64,000 nucleotides of DNA from Atriophallophorus winterbourni. Lineage: Eukaryota > Platyhelminthes > Trematoda > Plagiorchiida > Microphallidae. Of this stretch, positions 34,423 to 49,600 are shown piece after piece (the stretch's first letter is position 1; the number at the start of each line of letters is the position of its first letter). Both the position numbers and the translations under genes were made by a program. The DNA is taken from assembly GCA_013407085.1 (NCBI GenBank), contig JACCGJ010003084.1, positions 53,402-117,401 of the forward strand, written 5' to 3'. The notes beneath the pieces were generated by a model. That model saw only the letters and a program-made list of their open reading frames with translations. It did not search any database and was not told the DNA's origin.

Positions 34423-34576
34423 TAGGATTGTAAGAATGAAATTGATAGAAAGTTATTCTCATTCTTTTGTTCAAGCATTGGAAATGTATCAACCAATCCC
34501 GTTTAAAGAAAGCACATATCCGGACCAACCGCCAGAGTTTTTAAAGCGCTATGACGAACAAGTTTTAAAAGATGAA
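34423..34576 (+). CDS. M16-like exon a
   Basis: Acceptor TTCAG before 34423, donor GTAAGT at 34577. Enters in phase 2 and leaves in phase 0. Encodes MKLIESYSHSFVQALEMYQP, then IPFKE..PPEFLKRYDEQVLKDE, which aligns with the insulysin segment before the LRPENV motif. The acceptor lies a few bases after a hammerhead satellite unit. Confidence 0.55.
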
Positions 34577-34607
34577 GTAAGTAGTTTTAAAAATTATGGT
34601 CCAAGAA

Positions 34608-34638
<31 letters not shown>

Positions 34639-37600
34639 CATTTCATAAAATTTCATATTATGCATGTTCGTAATAACTGCCATACAGAATCTAAATCGAT
34701 TTTCACATTCAGAATTAGATTTTTGTGATCTTATCCAGATTATGTAAATCAACTTATACACAAAGTGTTTGGCGCGGAATTCGGAAGATTTATAATATCC
34801 ATTTCCAGTGGATGGAATGCAAACAGGTGTAAGTTATATAGACTATCGTATCTTTAGGCTTGTTCTTATGAATTCTAATAACACTTGCGACAACGCAGAA
34901 GAAATTCGAAGAAAACACAGCCAATTTGATCAAATATAATGAAAGCTAATCAGTCCATGAAAAAGAGATGGTAATTAACTTTTTATTGACAATATCTTTT
35001 CACCACAATCTTACCAAATTTCAGCTTTCATGCTACAGAGAAAAATAACGTTTGATGATATATGTGAATGAATTACTGTTGTTTAAGGTTAATGGGCCTA
35101 CTGTAGACTTTGAGTATAGGCACATATTTACTGAAATACTTTGATGACGCGAATTTCATTTGACAAAGAAGGACAAAGTTTAACCCCAGGACTACATGCG
35201 TGGTCTTGTGTGACTAGGGGAAACGAATCTGCAGACGCGAAAATGACAAAGGCGAGTGATTGGAGCATGCAAATGTAGCTCGTGAATATAAAAAGGGCAC
35301 ATTAAACCTAATTTCAAAATTCAGTGAGAGAAATGGTTTCATACGTCAACCTCGAGGATATATATTGCGATGATGTAATGTTAGATAGTTCATAGTCGCA
35401 TTCAACGTCGTTCCGGAAACCCCTGCAGTGGTATTGTCTTACAAATATATCAGTCCAGCTATTTGGCCCTTTGCTGTCGTGGAGATCAAGCATTCACAGC
35501 ATGGGAAAGAGCGAGTTCTCTATATGGATTTGCCATAGAGTACATATCATCTCATCAAGTTTAAGGAAAATCATTTGTAATTTAATGGAAAATTAGGCGC
35601 TGTTTCGCAACAGAATGCTATTATCATTAGGTGAATAAAATTTGGGAACCAATTGAAAAGCAAATTTTATATTATTGTACTAGCAAATCTGACAAGACGA
35701 AGATACCTGATGGAGTTCATGATTCTGCAACGTCCAATCCATGTCTCCAAAATTTCCTGACACTATCTCAAGCTTTGCTGAAGAGAGAAATTCAAAACAT
35801 AAAGAACAACGAATCTAAAAGTTTCAAAGCAAATGCGGCCCTCCGGAAAGAATCACAGCTACCGCATTCCGCCAATTTAGAAAGAAAATATGGTACTTTC
35901 TTTTCAAAGGTGACAACTCTTCTGAGCATTGAGTTGAGTCTGTCATACAAAACAACGTACAAAAAGTAGAAGAGCCTACTAGTACGGAATTGAACGTGTT
36001 CAAACTCGTTATCTAGAGCGAAATAACAGCACTGCGTATTTGGACAATTTTTATTCACCGAAATTCTTTGCCAATCATACTTAAAAGATACATAAAATAG
36101 TGCAGCTTTAAAAGAGAATTTCACTGCCAGAGTTAGAGTAGCGGATAAGTCTCAATCAAACTGTCTAAAACGTTCGGCTAAGATTACACAAAATGAAATA
36201 AATATCACGTTTTCGGACTATGCATGACTTTTGAATTTGTCCCCAACAACTTCGTCAAAATAAAACAGAAGAAGTACACTTCGTAATATCCTCGGTAAAC
36301 TGTAGGCATCAGCTAGATCTTATTCTAAAAAGGTGCAGTAATATGAAAATCCCACTCACGAAATCATGCCACAGCTCAGATTGAAAAGCAGTTCTTTTGT
36401 GGGTATGCAAAAAAGGAAGCTCGCTACGATATATTTGTCCGTCCAATTGAGTGGAAAGCAGAAATTTGGAGTCGGCGTTGCGTGCGAAAAGCACGCTGCG
36501 ATTCAAACGGCAAGCTGCTTTCAGAAGCCGAACTATCAAAAAGATACCAGCAGATTCAGCCTTCAACAACTGGCAATTGTATGAAATTGCCCACGTCAAA
36601 CGCCACATAACACTTACGGTCTAAATAATCTGCAAGCGAGTAATTGTTTCAAAGTCAGAACTTTTGTGATGACTGCTATCCTGAACGACAAGCGGTGAAT
36701 ATTTTTGAACTTCAAACAAACGCCAACATTTGAAAACCAATGTTTAATAAAAAGTTACAAGAAGTAAGTTTGCGGATATCGAAAAGGTATACTGGGAATA
36801 AAAGCAAGGTTCATTTTGGAGATGATGTGGCTTATCGTATTTTATCTTGGTTGATAATTGCTTACATCAAGAAAGCTTGGGGTTCAAGGATTCCTAAAAC
36901 GGTTGTTTCCTTCAGGACCAAATATTTGAAAAACGAGTGGTCTTCCTAGCCACTACTGTTTAAAATAGCGTGTTTTTCATACAGTTGCATGAGAGCAATT
37001 GATCGGTTGACCTCTCAGTTCTGCCGTAATGATCTCATAAAATATTGTAGAACTCCCAGTGCAAAGCAAGTTATGATGTTTGCAGTGATGATAAAAGGGT
37101 TGCCTGAACAAAACCTTCGATATACGTAAAACGAAAAACACCTTTAAGCAATTAAAAGGTGGATACAGGCAACTGCTGTAAATTACGATGAAACCCCTTC
37201 TAAATGTTGCTTATCAATAATTTGCCACTTTACTACGGATGCGACTGACAAAATTAACTGACATTATTTCCGAATCTTTTTTGACTGTCACAAAGAATGA
37301 TCAACGTAGATATGATATTCTTTATGAGAAAAATTCATAGAAATTGATGGGAATAGCATATATCACTACAAATTACACATTAAGTTCTCATTGTAGGGTG
37401 TGGTTTTGATGTCATTTAGTAAAGGATTTTCTTTCTTCCGATGTTAAAATGGGTTCGGAGCGGAAGAAACAAGTTGAGTACGACGTATCACTTCGGACTA
37501 ACCAAACGGTGGATGAAACAGGAAATTCTTGTTCAATGAAGTGTTTCGTATTTTGTCACCATTGTTAAAGATATCTGCTTGAAATAATACATCTGTCCCC

Positions 37601-40600
37601 ATTTCTCAGTTCTGATTTTGAAGATAAGCTGTAGTAATTCGTTCGTTTATGTTTCACTTGATCGATTTTGACTTCGGATGTACATTGCACTCGTATGAGG
37701 ACCTCATGCAAAACACCATGCAAAGACTAAATTGTCTGGTTCGCGTTTAACAATCTCCCCTCATTGGCGGCGTTTGCAAGAAGTTGACGCGATCGATCTT
37801 TCGCATCCAGATGCTATAATCGCTCTACTCCAGATTACAATGACGATTCAAATCACGCCTTCCAATAAATTTATTCGCAAATCGCTGGATACATAAACTT
37901 ATCCATCAGATTGATGTGCAGATCGGCAGAACAACTGTCTTCTAATTTTATTTAAATTCCCATTTCTATGTTAAAATTGCTGACTGTGATTAATGTTTTG
38001 ATGGTGTACAGCTCGTGCGTACTAAATGTATTTCTTTTTGACAAAGAATCCTGGATAATCCACCCATGGCATAAATGGAAACTTAATGTTTATTGCCATA
38101 GCATTCATATAAGCATAACTTCCAATCACAAACAGCAAATGACAAATGAAAACTGCACATTAGCCTTCTCGAATATGCACTATCTACTTGGAATGTGAAT
38201 TAAAAACACTTGTAATTCCTCATACTTCTATCATCCTATTTTAGTTAATCGAAGCTATGAAACCATCCAACGTTTCGATAACAGTCAAAACTTTTCAGCA
38301 TCCAAATGGAGGAAGAGACGCTTTGATGCGAGCTTATTTGGAAATGAACTTCACATTCTTCGATTATTATTATCGCTACCAGGAGCCGTGGATGATTTCA
38401 ATTTTACCCATAACCTACGACAAGTTTCGGAAACGGAATTATGCATATCGACCGTTTAAATCGCCTTGTGAGTAGTAATAATTAAAAGTATTTTAATAAT
38501 ACACACTAGTTTTACTAATCCATATATATATATATGTATATAATGGACAACTATCAATAGAGTTATTGAAAGGAGATATAAAATGAGGAATTCGACCTTC
38601 AATCAGGTCCCGGATGTGAATGTTCGTGAAATGAACCCAACGAGCGAGGAAAAATTACTATGACCGCTTAATTTGAATTCATTACGTCATCACCAAGTTG
38701 TGGAAGAGCAGATACACATCTCGGTTGCTGAACGCAGGCCACACCATGAGCATGCAAATTTCTCTGAGTACTGCCCATGCTGTGAGTGCTGCAGCAGAAA
38801 TTCTTTTAGCCGAATCGGTCTGTTTGATCATTTGTTAAACTACGTTAAATATACCAGCTTGCGAAATTTAGATATCATCGCTCCTCGAAGCATTTATTGA
38901 CAATTTTGTGATGAATAAAATTGCATTTCAGAGCGCATACTTTCAATTCACTCAAAATTGGCACCATTGGATCTTGATCCAGCTGAATGTGTACATCTAC
39001 TGGGCATGGTGCTAGCGTGTTGCTATTATTTTTCCGACTATAATCGGTACCCCTTTTACATCCGGATATTGTGGAGATATATTGTTGAGCCCCGAAAACT
39101 GATGTTAATTCCAAACGTGAATATTTTATTGTAAGCCACACACAAAAACGGCTGGATTACGACGGCGCCATCAACGGCGATGCACGAAGAAGTTGGAATT
39201 CAATAAGTGGGATATTTGTGGTATTGTACGAATATTGATTTTCAGTAGACCGAACAGATGTTTGAAAGGTCGTTGAGAGTGTTTCACAGAGCACTTGCTA
39301 TCCAATATTCCATCAGGAACCTACCGGATTCAGTTCAACATTAATATGTCTAAAAGTTTGCATTGACTTTCTTGAGCGCACGGCATCTTAAGTTCATAAA
39401 TTTTGTTTCTGTCATGTATACAGCTAGAAGGATACAAAACAAAGCTAGGCCGAAATTCATTGGAATTGTCAACCTGAAATTGAGATGTCAGTTTGTTTCA
39501 AAGTATTTTTTCCTAACACCAAAGAAGATCTGGTGACACCAGTAAGACTAACTCCCTGACCAAGCACTCAGCAAAATATTGCTCACAATTTTGGGAGTAT
39601 TCAGACCACAGTTATCTCGAATTACAGCACGGGAGATCATTATTAAATCAAAAATCCAAGAAACCAGATGGTGCAAAAGTATAAACGCCATGCGTTTAGA
39701 CCACAACCGAATTTTTGCCACACCCAACCAATTAGTCGGCCCAGTTGGAGTCTGGGATACATCTATACTGTGTCCTTAAAAAGTTCTATCAGGCTTAATG
39801 CTCTATTGAATTTTACATTGTAGCAGAACACGGATGCTTAATGCATTTCATCGACCGGTATTTTATATTCACCTTTATCTAAAAAAATTAGGAATTAACA
39901 ATCGTATTTTTTCTATTTTATCGATTTAAGTTCCACACCCGGGGATGTCTGGTACGTTTTAACGAAAGCTGGATTATCTGCTCTTTATATCATTCGCATT
40001 GAACTTTTTATCCCACATCATATATTTGGTCAACGGAATTTTTTTTCTACCAAATAGAACGATTGAATAATCTTCGGGAAGGTGCCGTTAAAAATTCAAA
40101 TGTTCAAATGTGTACCCATCGTAACTAAATTGATAATATTAATATGCACCAGAATGCGCTAAACATTGATTGAAGAAACTGTTTTAATCTTAATTTATTT
40201 ACTGAAGTATATCAGATACTGAATAATCCTGAAATTATGGCGCAAATGTTAATTCGACCATCTATTGCAAGATTTTTATTTAAGAACCTTGGATAAACGT
40301 AGAATTGTATTGATTTGCATCATGATGTAATGTTTCTGGTTTGGTGCTGCTTATTAATGATACCACACAGTTAACTTAAACATAAGGATTAGGGCTGACG
40401 TTTAGAGAGCAGCTTCCATCTTTAGTTTTGTGCTCACGTCTGCCCTTACTTACACACCAAACCAGTTTCCGGTTTATATTTTCAGTGTTTCATTTGGTCC
40501 TGTCCACGACGAATAAACCCAAGGAAAATTTGGATAAAGTAAGCAGTGATTAACAACGGTTATTAGTTTAACTCAATCATGATTTTTCGAATTCGGCAAA

Positions 40601-43600
40601 TCAAAATTCAGAGATGGTAAAATTATTACATTTAGCGAATTGCTCGTTTGTATCAACAGGAATAAATTACACACAATTTGTTGTTGTTGGCCTGCGTCGG
40701 CCGATGCCGACTTTGAATGTACATCACGAGTGCACAATGATGCTTCCAAACTTTTCATTTCCAGAGCGGGTCGGGGGATAAGCTTCCAGTTCCATAAACT
40801 CTCCAACGACAAGCGTCCCATATATCCTCTGGCAATCAAGTCCAACGGATATTTCATTCGTGTGATCCTGTGCTGCGCGATCAAACTGATTCTACCGACG
40901 GGTGAAGTGGTGAAGTCGAGTAAATGGAACATTAAAACCAGTTTTTGGAAGTTGGAGCTTGTTAGATCATGTAATCAGATCATATAGGAAAGAAAACTAG
41001 TATTTCATACCTCCATTCCTTGTTGCTATATACAATTATGGAAAAAGCTTCAGGATTCAACCTCGAGGAAAAATCCGCGGGCGGAGTCACGTTAGTCAGT
41101 TTGAACTGCCTGGCGTATATGTCACAGACTATCAGCGCTCGTATATTGTTGTACGGAAAAATCACTTCAGATCATTTAGTGTCAAATAGCGTTTTCTGAC
41201 CTAACATCTATTAAGTTTTAACCTATTCCTTGAGGAATACGAATTAATTTAAATCACATCCCGCTTGTGTATTACGCACAGAAACAATACTTTTATGAGA
41301 ATCAACAAATTACGACAGATACCTAAAACGGGTTGGCAACGGTTGTCACTTCTAGCTGATTTGTTAATGTATTTCGAGTTGACCTGTTCCCATCGAACCT
41401 TCGTCATGCCTTGTTCATTGACAGAAGTCGACAAATCGTTCACTGTTTCTCACTGTTGCTGAAGATAATCTGCCATGATTTTTGAAAAGTTTACTAAGCA
41501 AGCCTCAATAACTTCTTCCGGATCCTGCGTTTTACCAGAGGGTGGTATTTTTAAATATCTTCCAAAAACTCGTAATTGGCAATGGCTGATCGCATTCACA
41601 AATAGGTTAGGAGATGATGGAAGATTACTGGAACCGTAAAACCAGTTTTGCTTCGCAAATATTGAAATCATGAAGTCAGCTTACCTAGGGGAAGGAAAAC
41701 AATTACCTCAAACCCCCAAAGATTTGTTATTATACCAAGTTATGTTGAAGGCTTACGGACTCAATCTACAATAATATTCAACTAAAGGAATACAGTTAGC
41801 AGTTTTGCTATTCAAGATGCAATATCAAGATTAAAGATTCAAGAATTTAATGGTGGCAAAAGGCACTGCGCCACAATTACCATAGCTTAGAAAATATTCG
41901 TTTAATGAAATAGAATAATTCATAATCGCATAACATCACATATAGTCCATTTGCATCCTTACCTTGGGTCAATACGCAGGCGCAGTCAGATCGTTATACA
42001 ACAAATAAGTGTCAAAATTTTAAATTAATCTTTCGACGCTGGGAGCGGTAAGAATAGTTTTGGGGAATCCACTCCAAAGGTAACTAACATTTACAAAACA
42101 AAATTGTCGGTGACAGCTAATACGGGATTGTGGACTTTGTAAGTCGCTGTGTGACTGCGTGTAATTAAATAAACAATTTAACAGTTGATTTACAGTGTTC
42201 AGTATTTTGTATGCAAGTATAATATCACTTCAAAGATTTGAAATGGGTGGGGAGACTCAGTTGTTGCATTCACCACTCGTGTGTCAGTTTATGGAGACAA
42301 ATGACGAGTTTTTTGGTAGTAGTATATTCTTTTTGAACCAGGGACTCCGAGCTTGCGACGCAGGGTCGTAATTATGTAGGTTTTTATCACTGTAGGCAAA
42401 GTGCCAGGCGGGAAAGTTCTGAAAATCCGTCACAGCATACCCAGAATCCCGAAAGTACGCTTGTAAATGACCTCATAATGTACGCTGTAATTAAGACTAT
42501 CGCATACCCAGACTCCAAGATGCTTTCCTATTCGGTCCAGCTCAAAATATCCGCCTAAAGTGGTTTGTGTATTAAAAGGGCTTACCAATTTGCTGCACCT
42601 TTCATTTTTTTTAATTCGAAGGTTGCTTTTTCCTCACCGACCATTCATTGAAGACATCTTAATCACTTCAGCCTTAAACAGTTAGCAGTAAATATTCGAA
42701 CTATGACCAGCGTGTTGTAAGATGACATTTTTTGAATTACGAAATCGTCAATATTCTCATTGCCTTAATTTTTGTATATGTTTATCGTCCTCAAACGAAT
42801 ATCCTATGGTGTTGTTCAACTACAAGTATTTTTTTATATCATGCATTCTTGAATCTTGAATCTTGAAATATTTATAAGACTGTGATCAATTCCCGTGCAT
42901 ATAAAACTGGTTCCCATCTTAGGTTGTTCCATTGGCAAGCAATCATTATCTTAAAAAAATATTTACATTTGCGGTTGCAAATAGCTTGGGCCAAATCAGT
43001 TTTCCACAGACAGATCTAGAAGATTTGTTAGTGTATCTAGAGCTCAAATGTATGACGCAAAGCATCATCATGGCCATCATCGTTTTCCGTTTCAGACAAG
43101 CTATAATTCTTTTAATTTCAAAATAACTCAGCTACCACAACTCAGCACTTAACCGGCGATATTGAAAGTTATCTATTTCAACATCCTAAGATCGCAGCCC
43201 TGGGGTCTTACTAGCTACCAGATTTACGTTCCAGTTTCTCACAGATCTTCATGTGAAGATGTCTGACACACACGCATTAAAACATTTACAAATATTGCGG
43301 AAATTCTTGTCTTAACTGATTGATCGAGGGTACGACGTGCGTTTTTGCACCTTGATATAAGATATACTGTCCAAACATGAGGTAATCCGCATTATCGCAT
43401 TTGACTGTTGATGCATTTGACTGATGTAGCTCTAATTCCTACGCAGCGCATCTCGCCCTTTTTGGAAAATTACAAATCGGTGATGATTGACCATCTAAAT
43501 CCACCACACCGATATATAAACAAACAAACATTTCATGCTAAGCTGTAAATTTCCTTTGCAATTTCACCTTTGTAAATTCAATGATACTGCAATTTTAGGA

Positions 43601-46600
43601 TAAACTTTTAGACAGAGCTTACACTGCTCCTGCTAAATTAGCAAGTGTACAAAACGTTATTGAAAATTTGCAGTTTCGATTGCATAACAGCTCTTTGTTC
43701 CATTACCCCAAAATGAAATATGCAAAGTAAAACAAGAATCCCCTCCTTGCGTCATTCGCGATACAAACATTTCAGAAATTATTGGAAGAAATGACAATCA
43801 ACATTTGCGACATGCTTCAAAAATTGAGAAAAAAATAATATTTTTGTCCTCCTAAAACATTGAAAAATTGACTTCTATGATTTTGAATCAGCTCAAATTG
43901 TCGAGATATACATAAATAAAGAAATCCCTCTTAGCCACGTCATATATGGGGTACCATGAAAAACCTTAACAGAACGGTAAATATATTAATCTTAGGATGC
44001 TTAACATGGTCACCCTGTAAAACCACAGATTGGTTCGAGCAAACGCTGTTATTTTTGCAGGCGTATCCAGCACATTACCATCATTAAAAACGCGTATGCC
44101 GTTGAACACTTTGAACGTTAAAAAAACGATAGCTAACTTGTATCATCAAACATAACCATGCACGTTGTAAATATCGATTAATTAATATTCCAGATTGGTT
44201 CTGCACAAAGCAATTTTAAAATGTTTGATTAAAACATATGGATTCAATACAAACTTCGATTAACATTTATTGCTTCATCTTCACAGATCCGCTCAATTTT
44301 CAAATTTCCCGCCAAAAATGATATTTCTCGGTTGCATTATATTAACTGGGATACAAAGAATCCGACCTCAATGCATCATCTGGAAATAGCGATGAACCAG
44401 CCAAGTGATCACGAAGTGACTCTCCACACACTCATGAAGAGAGTTGGCGACCAAACTTTGGACTTTGTATTGACGATGAAAGAAATAACCGAGCCTTCAG
44501 GTAGTCACAAATATGGCATAAATATTTTTATTCTAAATCGCATTCGATCTGGGACAAAGTTAATCGCCCTTATGGAATAGAAGTTGATTTTTCATTATTC
44601 GAGTATTGTGTAAGAAAAGCGCAAACCATGGTTCTTGGGCACTGGGCATCTTATAAGAAACATGAACAAAAATAATCATTTGAGACATCGGCATGCACTA
44701 ATTGTGAGCCCAAAGATTGTTTAAATTTTTTGTGCAGGTAAGGTAAAATTTAGGCAATTTTGGGTTAATCAAAGATATGCAATTTAAAACAGTACTACGT
44801 TTGTACTGTTACGCTTCGTTTGGTACAGTGTCTCAAGAGTAAAAATGAACAAAGAACTAGGTCGTGTGGTGTGTGATGGAAATGCATGCAAATGAATATT
44901 TGGAACTAGGAACCTGTTTTCACAATTTTATATCATCAGTCAACCCTTTTGTTTTAACCAATCATCAGATTTTATCATGTTTAAATGTCTAATAATTTCG
45001 ACCCCACAATGCTTGGAGAACACAATTGGAGCACAACATTGAAAATGTTGTTGTCATCACGTAAGTTCATAACTACCCAAACACTATTTGAGGGTGCACG
45101 AGTCCGAATGAATTATCGCGTACAACTCGACATCCAATGAGAGAATTAGCGGCGATTCATATACACTAGGATCGGATGCCATTACAAACTGTGCAGACAT
45201 ACACTCTGAATGACATTTCGAAGTTGATCTCACAATTTCATGAACAATTTTGGTCTGGTGATTTTGTGATAATGGATAACTTGAACGCGTGGATGTAAGT
45301 TTTAAAGATTGATCGGTATTAAGAAACGGATTCCTGGTGGAACTGCAGCTTGATGCAGCATATAATCGAGCTCACACAAATTCATTCTCATCAGCATCAC
45401 CTGATGCTGGATAGCATTTCTACCCTAAACAAACAGATACGTTGAAATTAAAATTTGTAATCAGGGATCATTGGTAATGGTTTATCTGATAGCCATGGGT
45501 GTTCTGTGGATGCATAAACATGACAGAAATTTGCTAAGAAGAAAACGTTTATGAAAAGCTCGCACGAACGTCCCGAAATATTTTCGTAGTTTATAAGCAG
45601 GTAAGAAATATTTCCACTGCAGAAATAAAAATCCGTAATTGTCTTGTCTATAGCAAAAGAATGCAAAACATGGACAAAGCGCCATTTCACTTTAATATTG
45701 GAGGCTACCGCATTGTGACCAACCAGGCTATTGTAGTTGCTGTTGGTCTCCTTCGGTCGATGTCGATAATGGTATTATTAGGTGTTTCTTGATCATAAAC
45801 ATTCATAACATTACAAATTTTCTACTTTAAGGGATAGTATTTCAACTTTCATTGAAGCGTGTATAATTTAGAACATTGTAGTCAAAAGTAAGAGACACTT
45901 TTTTGTTTTTTCAGAAAGTTACTTTGGCCCTCTTGCTATTGTAAGCGGAGCGATACGTAAGTCGTATATGGCAACAACCATATAAATGTAGACGACATGC
46001 TCAACTGATTAATGTATCACATACGATATGCATCTCACCCGTCTAAGCAGAACATGCCTGGAATTGCTAATACACTGAAATATCGGAAAGCAGAATGAAA
46101 AGTTGTTGAGCATTAAGCATAACTTAAAATGCATATGAGAAGTAATGTTTGAGATTAAATTGTTAAATGCTCACAGTCGGGTCATTCCATGGGAAGTTGC
46201 ACTGAAAATCATAATCATAGGAATACGAAAATGCTTTCGTTTTTATAATTAATATTTGTATTAGATCGAAATATGGATAAAACAGATTATACTAAGACAG
46301 ATATTGATATGTTAAAACCAACAACTCGAATAAAACAAGACCATATGTCTCAGTTTAACTTTTTAACTTGAGTTTCGTCCAATGACATTGGATTTTATTT
46401 TTCTTGGAACGCATTTAAAGTCTGTTTTATACTATATGTGTAATCCCACGGATCATTTTTAAATGTATATAAGATAACGTCAGCTTAATGGTTTGAATTC
46501 CATTGAAAAGTAGCAGAAATTGTGAGGTTAACATCAAACTGTACGCTATCGGTGAAACAAAACAGCTAATTTTGCATTCATCTGTCTCGTGTAGAAGTTA

Positions 46601-49600
46601 ATGTACCATTTCAGTTGAAAACAAACGCATTCGGCGCCTGAAAAACTACATTTTTCTGTTAACATTTAGCATTTTTATTGCACATGTTCACAGTGTTACT
46701 TTCATTTTGTCAAAAGTCTGCATTAGAAGTTAGGCTAAATAATCAGGCATATGTTGGATGCGTAAAAATTCATCAGTAATTAACGTGAATTTATCGGTCC
46801 AGGTTGTTGGCCTACTTTGATCGATGTCGACCCTGGATGCACAATCGCGGAAATTTTCATGCTGCACAGATTTTCAAATGACTAAACAATCCGATTCGGG
46901 AGGGAAAATCTCCCCAGCAACGCAAGAAGCGATAGACAGTACTCGCTTGTTCGGCATCAGTTGCACGCCGGCGGCGCGATATGCCTTCAGTAGCCAAGAC
47001 CTATATCTGCTACTCCTCAACTTGCAGACGACGATTTACACAATGTTTCCAAAGTAAGCGGTCAAGAGCAAGTTATTCCTAACTCGTAAGGTCAATGTCA
47101 ATGCAACTCACCATAGAGCAGACCTTCCAGAATACGACCATTATATTCTGTATATATGACCAAGCCACCGTAAGCCGCGCTGTCGTATTAGGCTGAACAT
47201 ACTCTTTTAAAAGCAATTCGGGATTAATCACTTTTTCATCCACGATATGTTAACGATATGACGGATGCCCCGTAAATGGAAAGCTTTCGGTTTTAGTTCG
47301 TGTCTTGCGTCGATGGTCCAGGTTTTATTTCCGTACAGCAAAGAATTTAGTACGCACGTACACTATCATCTTCGTCTTTACAGTCAACTGGCAGTTGCCC
47401 TAGAAACGAGAGTTCAACCAAGACAAAATGGCAGTTGCTTTACCAATCCGCTTATCAATCTCGGTATTTAGTGAAAGATCATCGGCAATGGTTGAACTAA
47501 GATATCTGAAATGATGTACTGGTTCAAGCTGACAGCATGCTATAGTAATGAATGGAGGAGTTACAATCCATTGACCAAGGTCTTGGGTCTTGCTCATGCT
47601 GATTTATAGCCCAACGTCTTTGTATGGCGACGAAAAACAGGTTATTGGCGAATAGAGATGTTCTTGGGAGTGAGCAATAATGGCTGCATCGTCGACAAAC
47701 AGAAGGTCACGGATTAAAATATCCCATGTCTTGGTTTATGCTCTCACTCGGTTCAGGTTAAAAATCACATCACACTGCGTACGTAGGTAAATACCTTCAG
47801 TTCTAGTCTTAAAAAGACTCAGCATCCGATCATAGAAAATGTCGAAAATCATCGGAGCAAGAACATAACGATTTTGAGCAGTATTGGGGACAACCTGTCA
47901 GATCGAGCATTTTGAAAAGACACTCCCTGCAGGCGTACACGAAAGCCTCCGTAAAATTAAATAAACAGTGTATAATGGCGAACGCTGTTCCGACTCTTTT
48001 CGTGACGTTGTCTCAGGGAAAAGATCATATCAACGGTTGATCTTCACTTGCGGAAGCCCCATTACGATTCACTGTAAACTCCATCAGCCAAAATTTGTAA
48101 CCGGATCTATAAGACTTTAGAAAACAATTTGCCTGAAAATTTCAGAAGGAGATTCCTCTATGATTGTTTCAGTCGCCTTTATCACCATTATTCTTAAATA
48201 GCATGATGATCTTCGCCCCTCGCATCTCTTGTGGGACACACCCCTCCTGCCAGCACTGAAAAAGCACATGGTGAAAAAGCTGTAATAATGCTGTTCTACA
48301 GCATTTGATGAGTTTAGGTGGAATTCCGTCGTCAGAGGTGCCTTTCCCATTCGCTAAGCGGTAGATTTCCCTATTGAGCTCATCAAGAGTAGGGGGAGTA
48401 TCTAGATGTTCAAGGGTTGTCAACCGTTTAACATTTGCAAGCACATGATGTAAAACCGTACTCTCCCTAGAGTAGATAAAGGAAAAGTGCTCTACCCATA
48501 TCTATATCTGCCGAGTTTTGTCGACAATCGGGTTACCAGATACAGACTTAATGGTAGCCGTTTTAAGTATCGTAGGGACCAATGGCTTTCTTGATCCCAT
48601 CATGCATACCGTGAAAACTTTCTAGTATTCGCAGCTTTTCGGATACTGAGGCTACTTTCAGTCCAATACTCATTTACACATCGCCTTGCAGTCTGTTGGA
48701 CCTTATTTCTAGCTGCTCTTAGAAGTCGAAGGTTACATCTGTTGGCATACCTTTGAACTTCGAGAATGTTGACCCTCTCTCATTCAACACAGCTGTCATC
48801 TCAGAAGATATAGCTTTGAACCAGTCGCTCGTTCGAGCTTTTTTTGGACCTTAATTTGAAAGTGAGACTTGACATATGCAGCTTTTTAGCGATTTTTTTC
48901 TGAAGCCGATTTGATTGGAGTTGTTTTGTATAACTTCGTTGTGGATGCTTTTGCAAATCGCACAGCTAGGTTAGCACATGCGAGTGATGTTCAACCTTGG
49001 CTTATCAGACAATTTGGCGCGGTGAAATCTAGTCTGGGTAAACTTCCATTTTTGCACAAACCAGTGAATGATCGGTGTCACAGTCTGCGCTTTTATTTGA
49101 TCTGGTGAGGTATATGCTTCCTGTATTAATGCGCCTAACAAGAATAAGATAAGGCTGATGACAATTCTTACAGCAAGGATGTTCCGAAGAGACTTTATTC
49201 AATGGTTTTGTTTGAAAGAAAGTGTTACTGACACAAAGACTGAACTATGTGCACAGTTCTAAAAGGGTTTGTTCATTTTCATTGGCTATATCTACACAAA
49301 ACTTTATAAGACAGTTTACCAAGACTCGTAATCTGCACCAACTCTAGCATTGTAATCACCCAAAGTCACTGCACATTTTTGGTGGCACTTTTTTTAGCAC
49401 TGTTGTTTGGCTATGATAAAAAGCGTCTTTATCAGATGGCGTTTCAGAAAGCTTCGGTGCATTAAATTTGATTGACACAATGGTACCAGTAATGCACTTC
49501 ATATTTAGAGTACAAATCCGTTCGCTCCCGCTGTTGCTTGGTTCTGCTGCTATTAGTTGACAGTTTTACACGGCAAACCCAACTCCATTCACTCGACTCT

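Noticed and set aside
44061..44093. 33-base microexon between exons f and g
   Set aside because: Flanked by TTTTTGCAG and GTATGC, but it keeps phase 2 and so cannot repair the f-g frame mismatch; too weak alone.
44738..44787. Terminal exon after M16-like exon g ending at TAA
   Set aside because: Splice sites are acceptable and in phase, but the 42-base exon at 45915 fits the family order better; it may be an alternative end.
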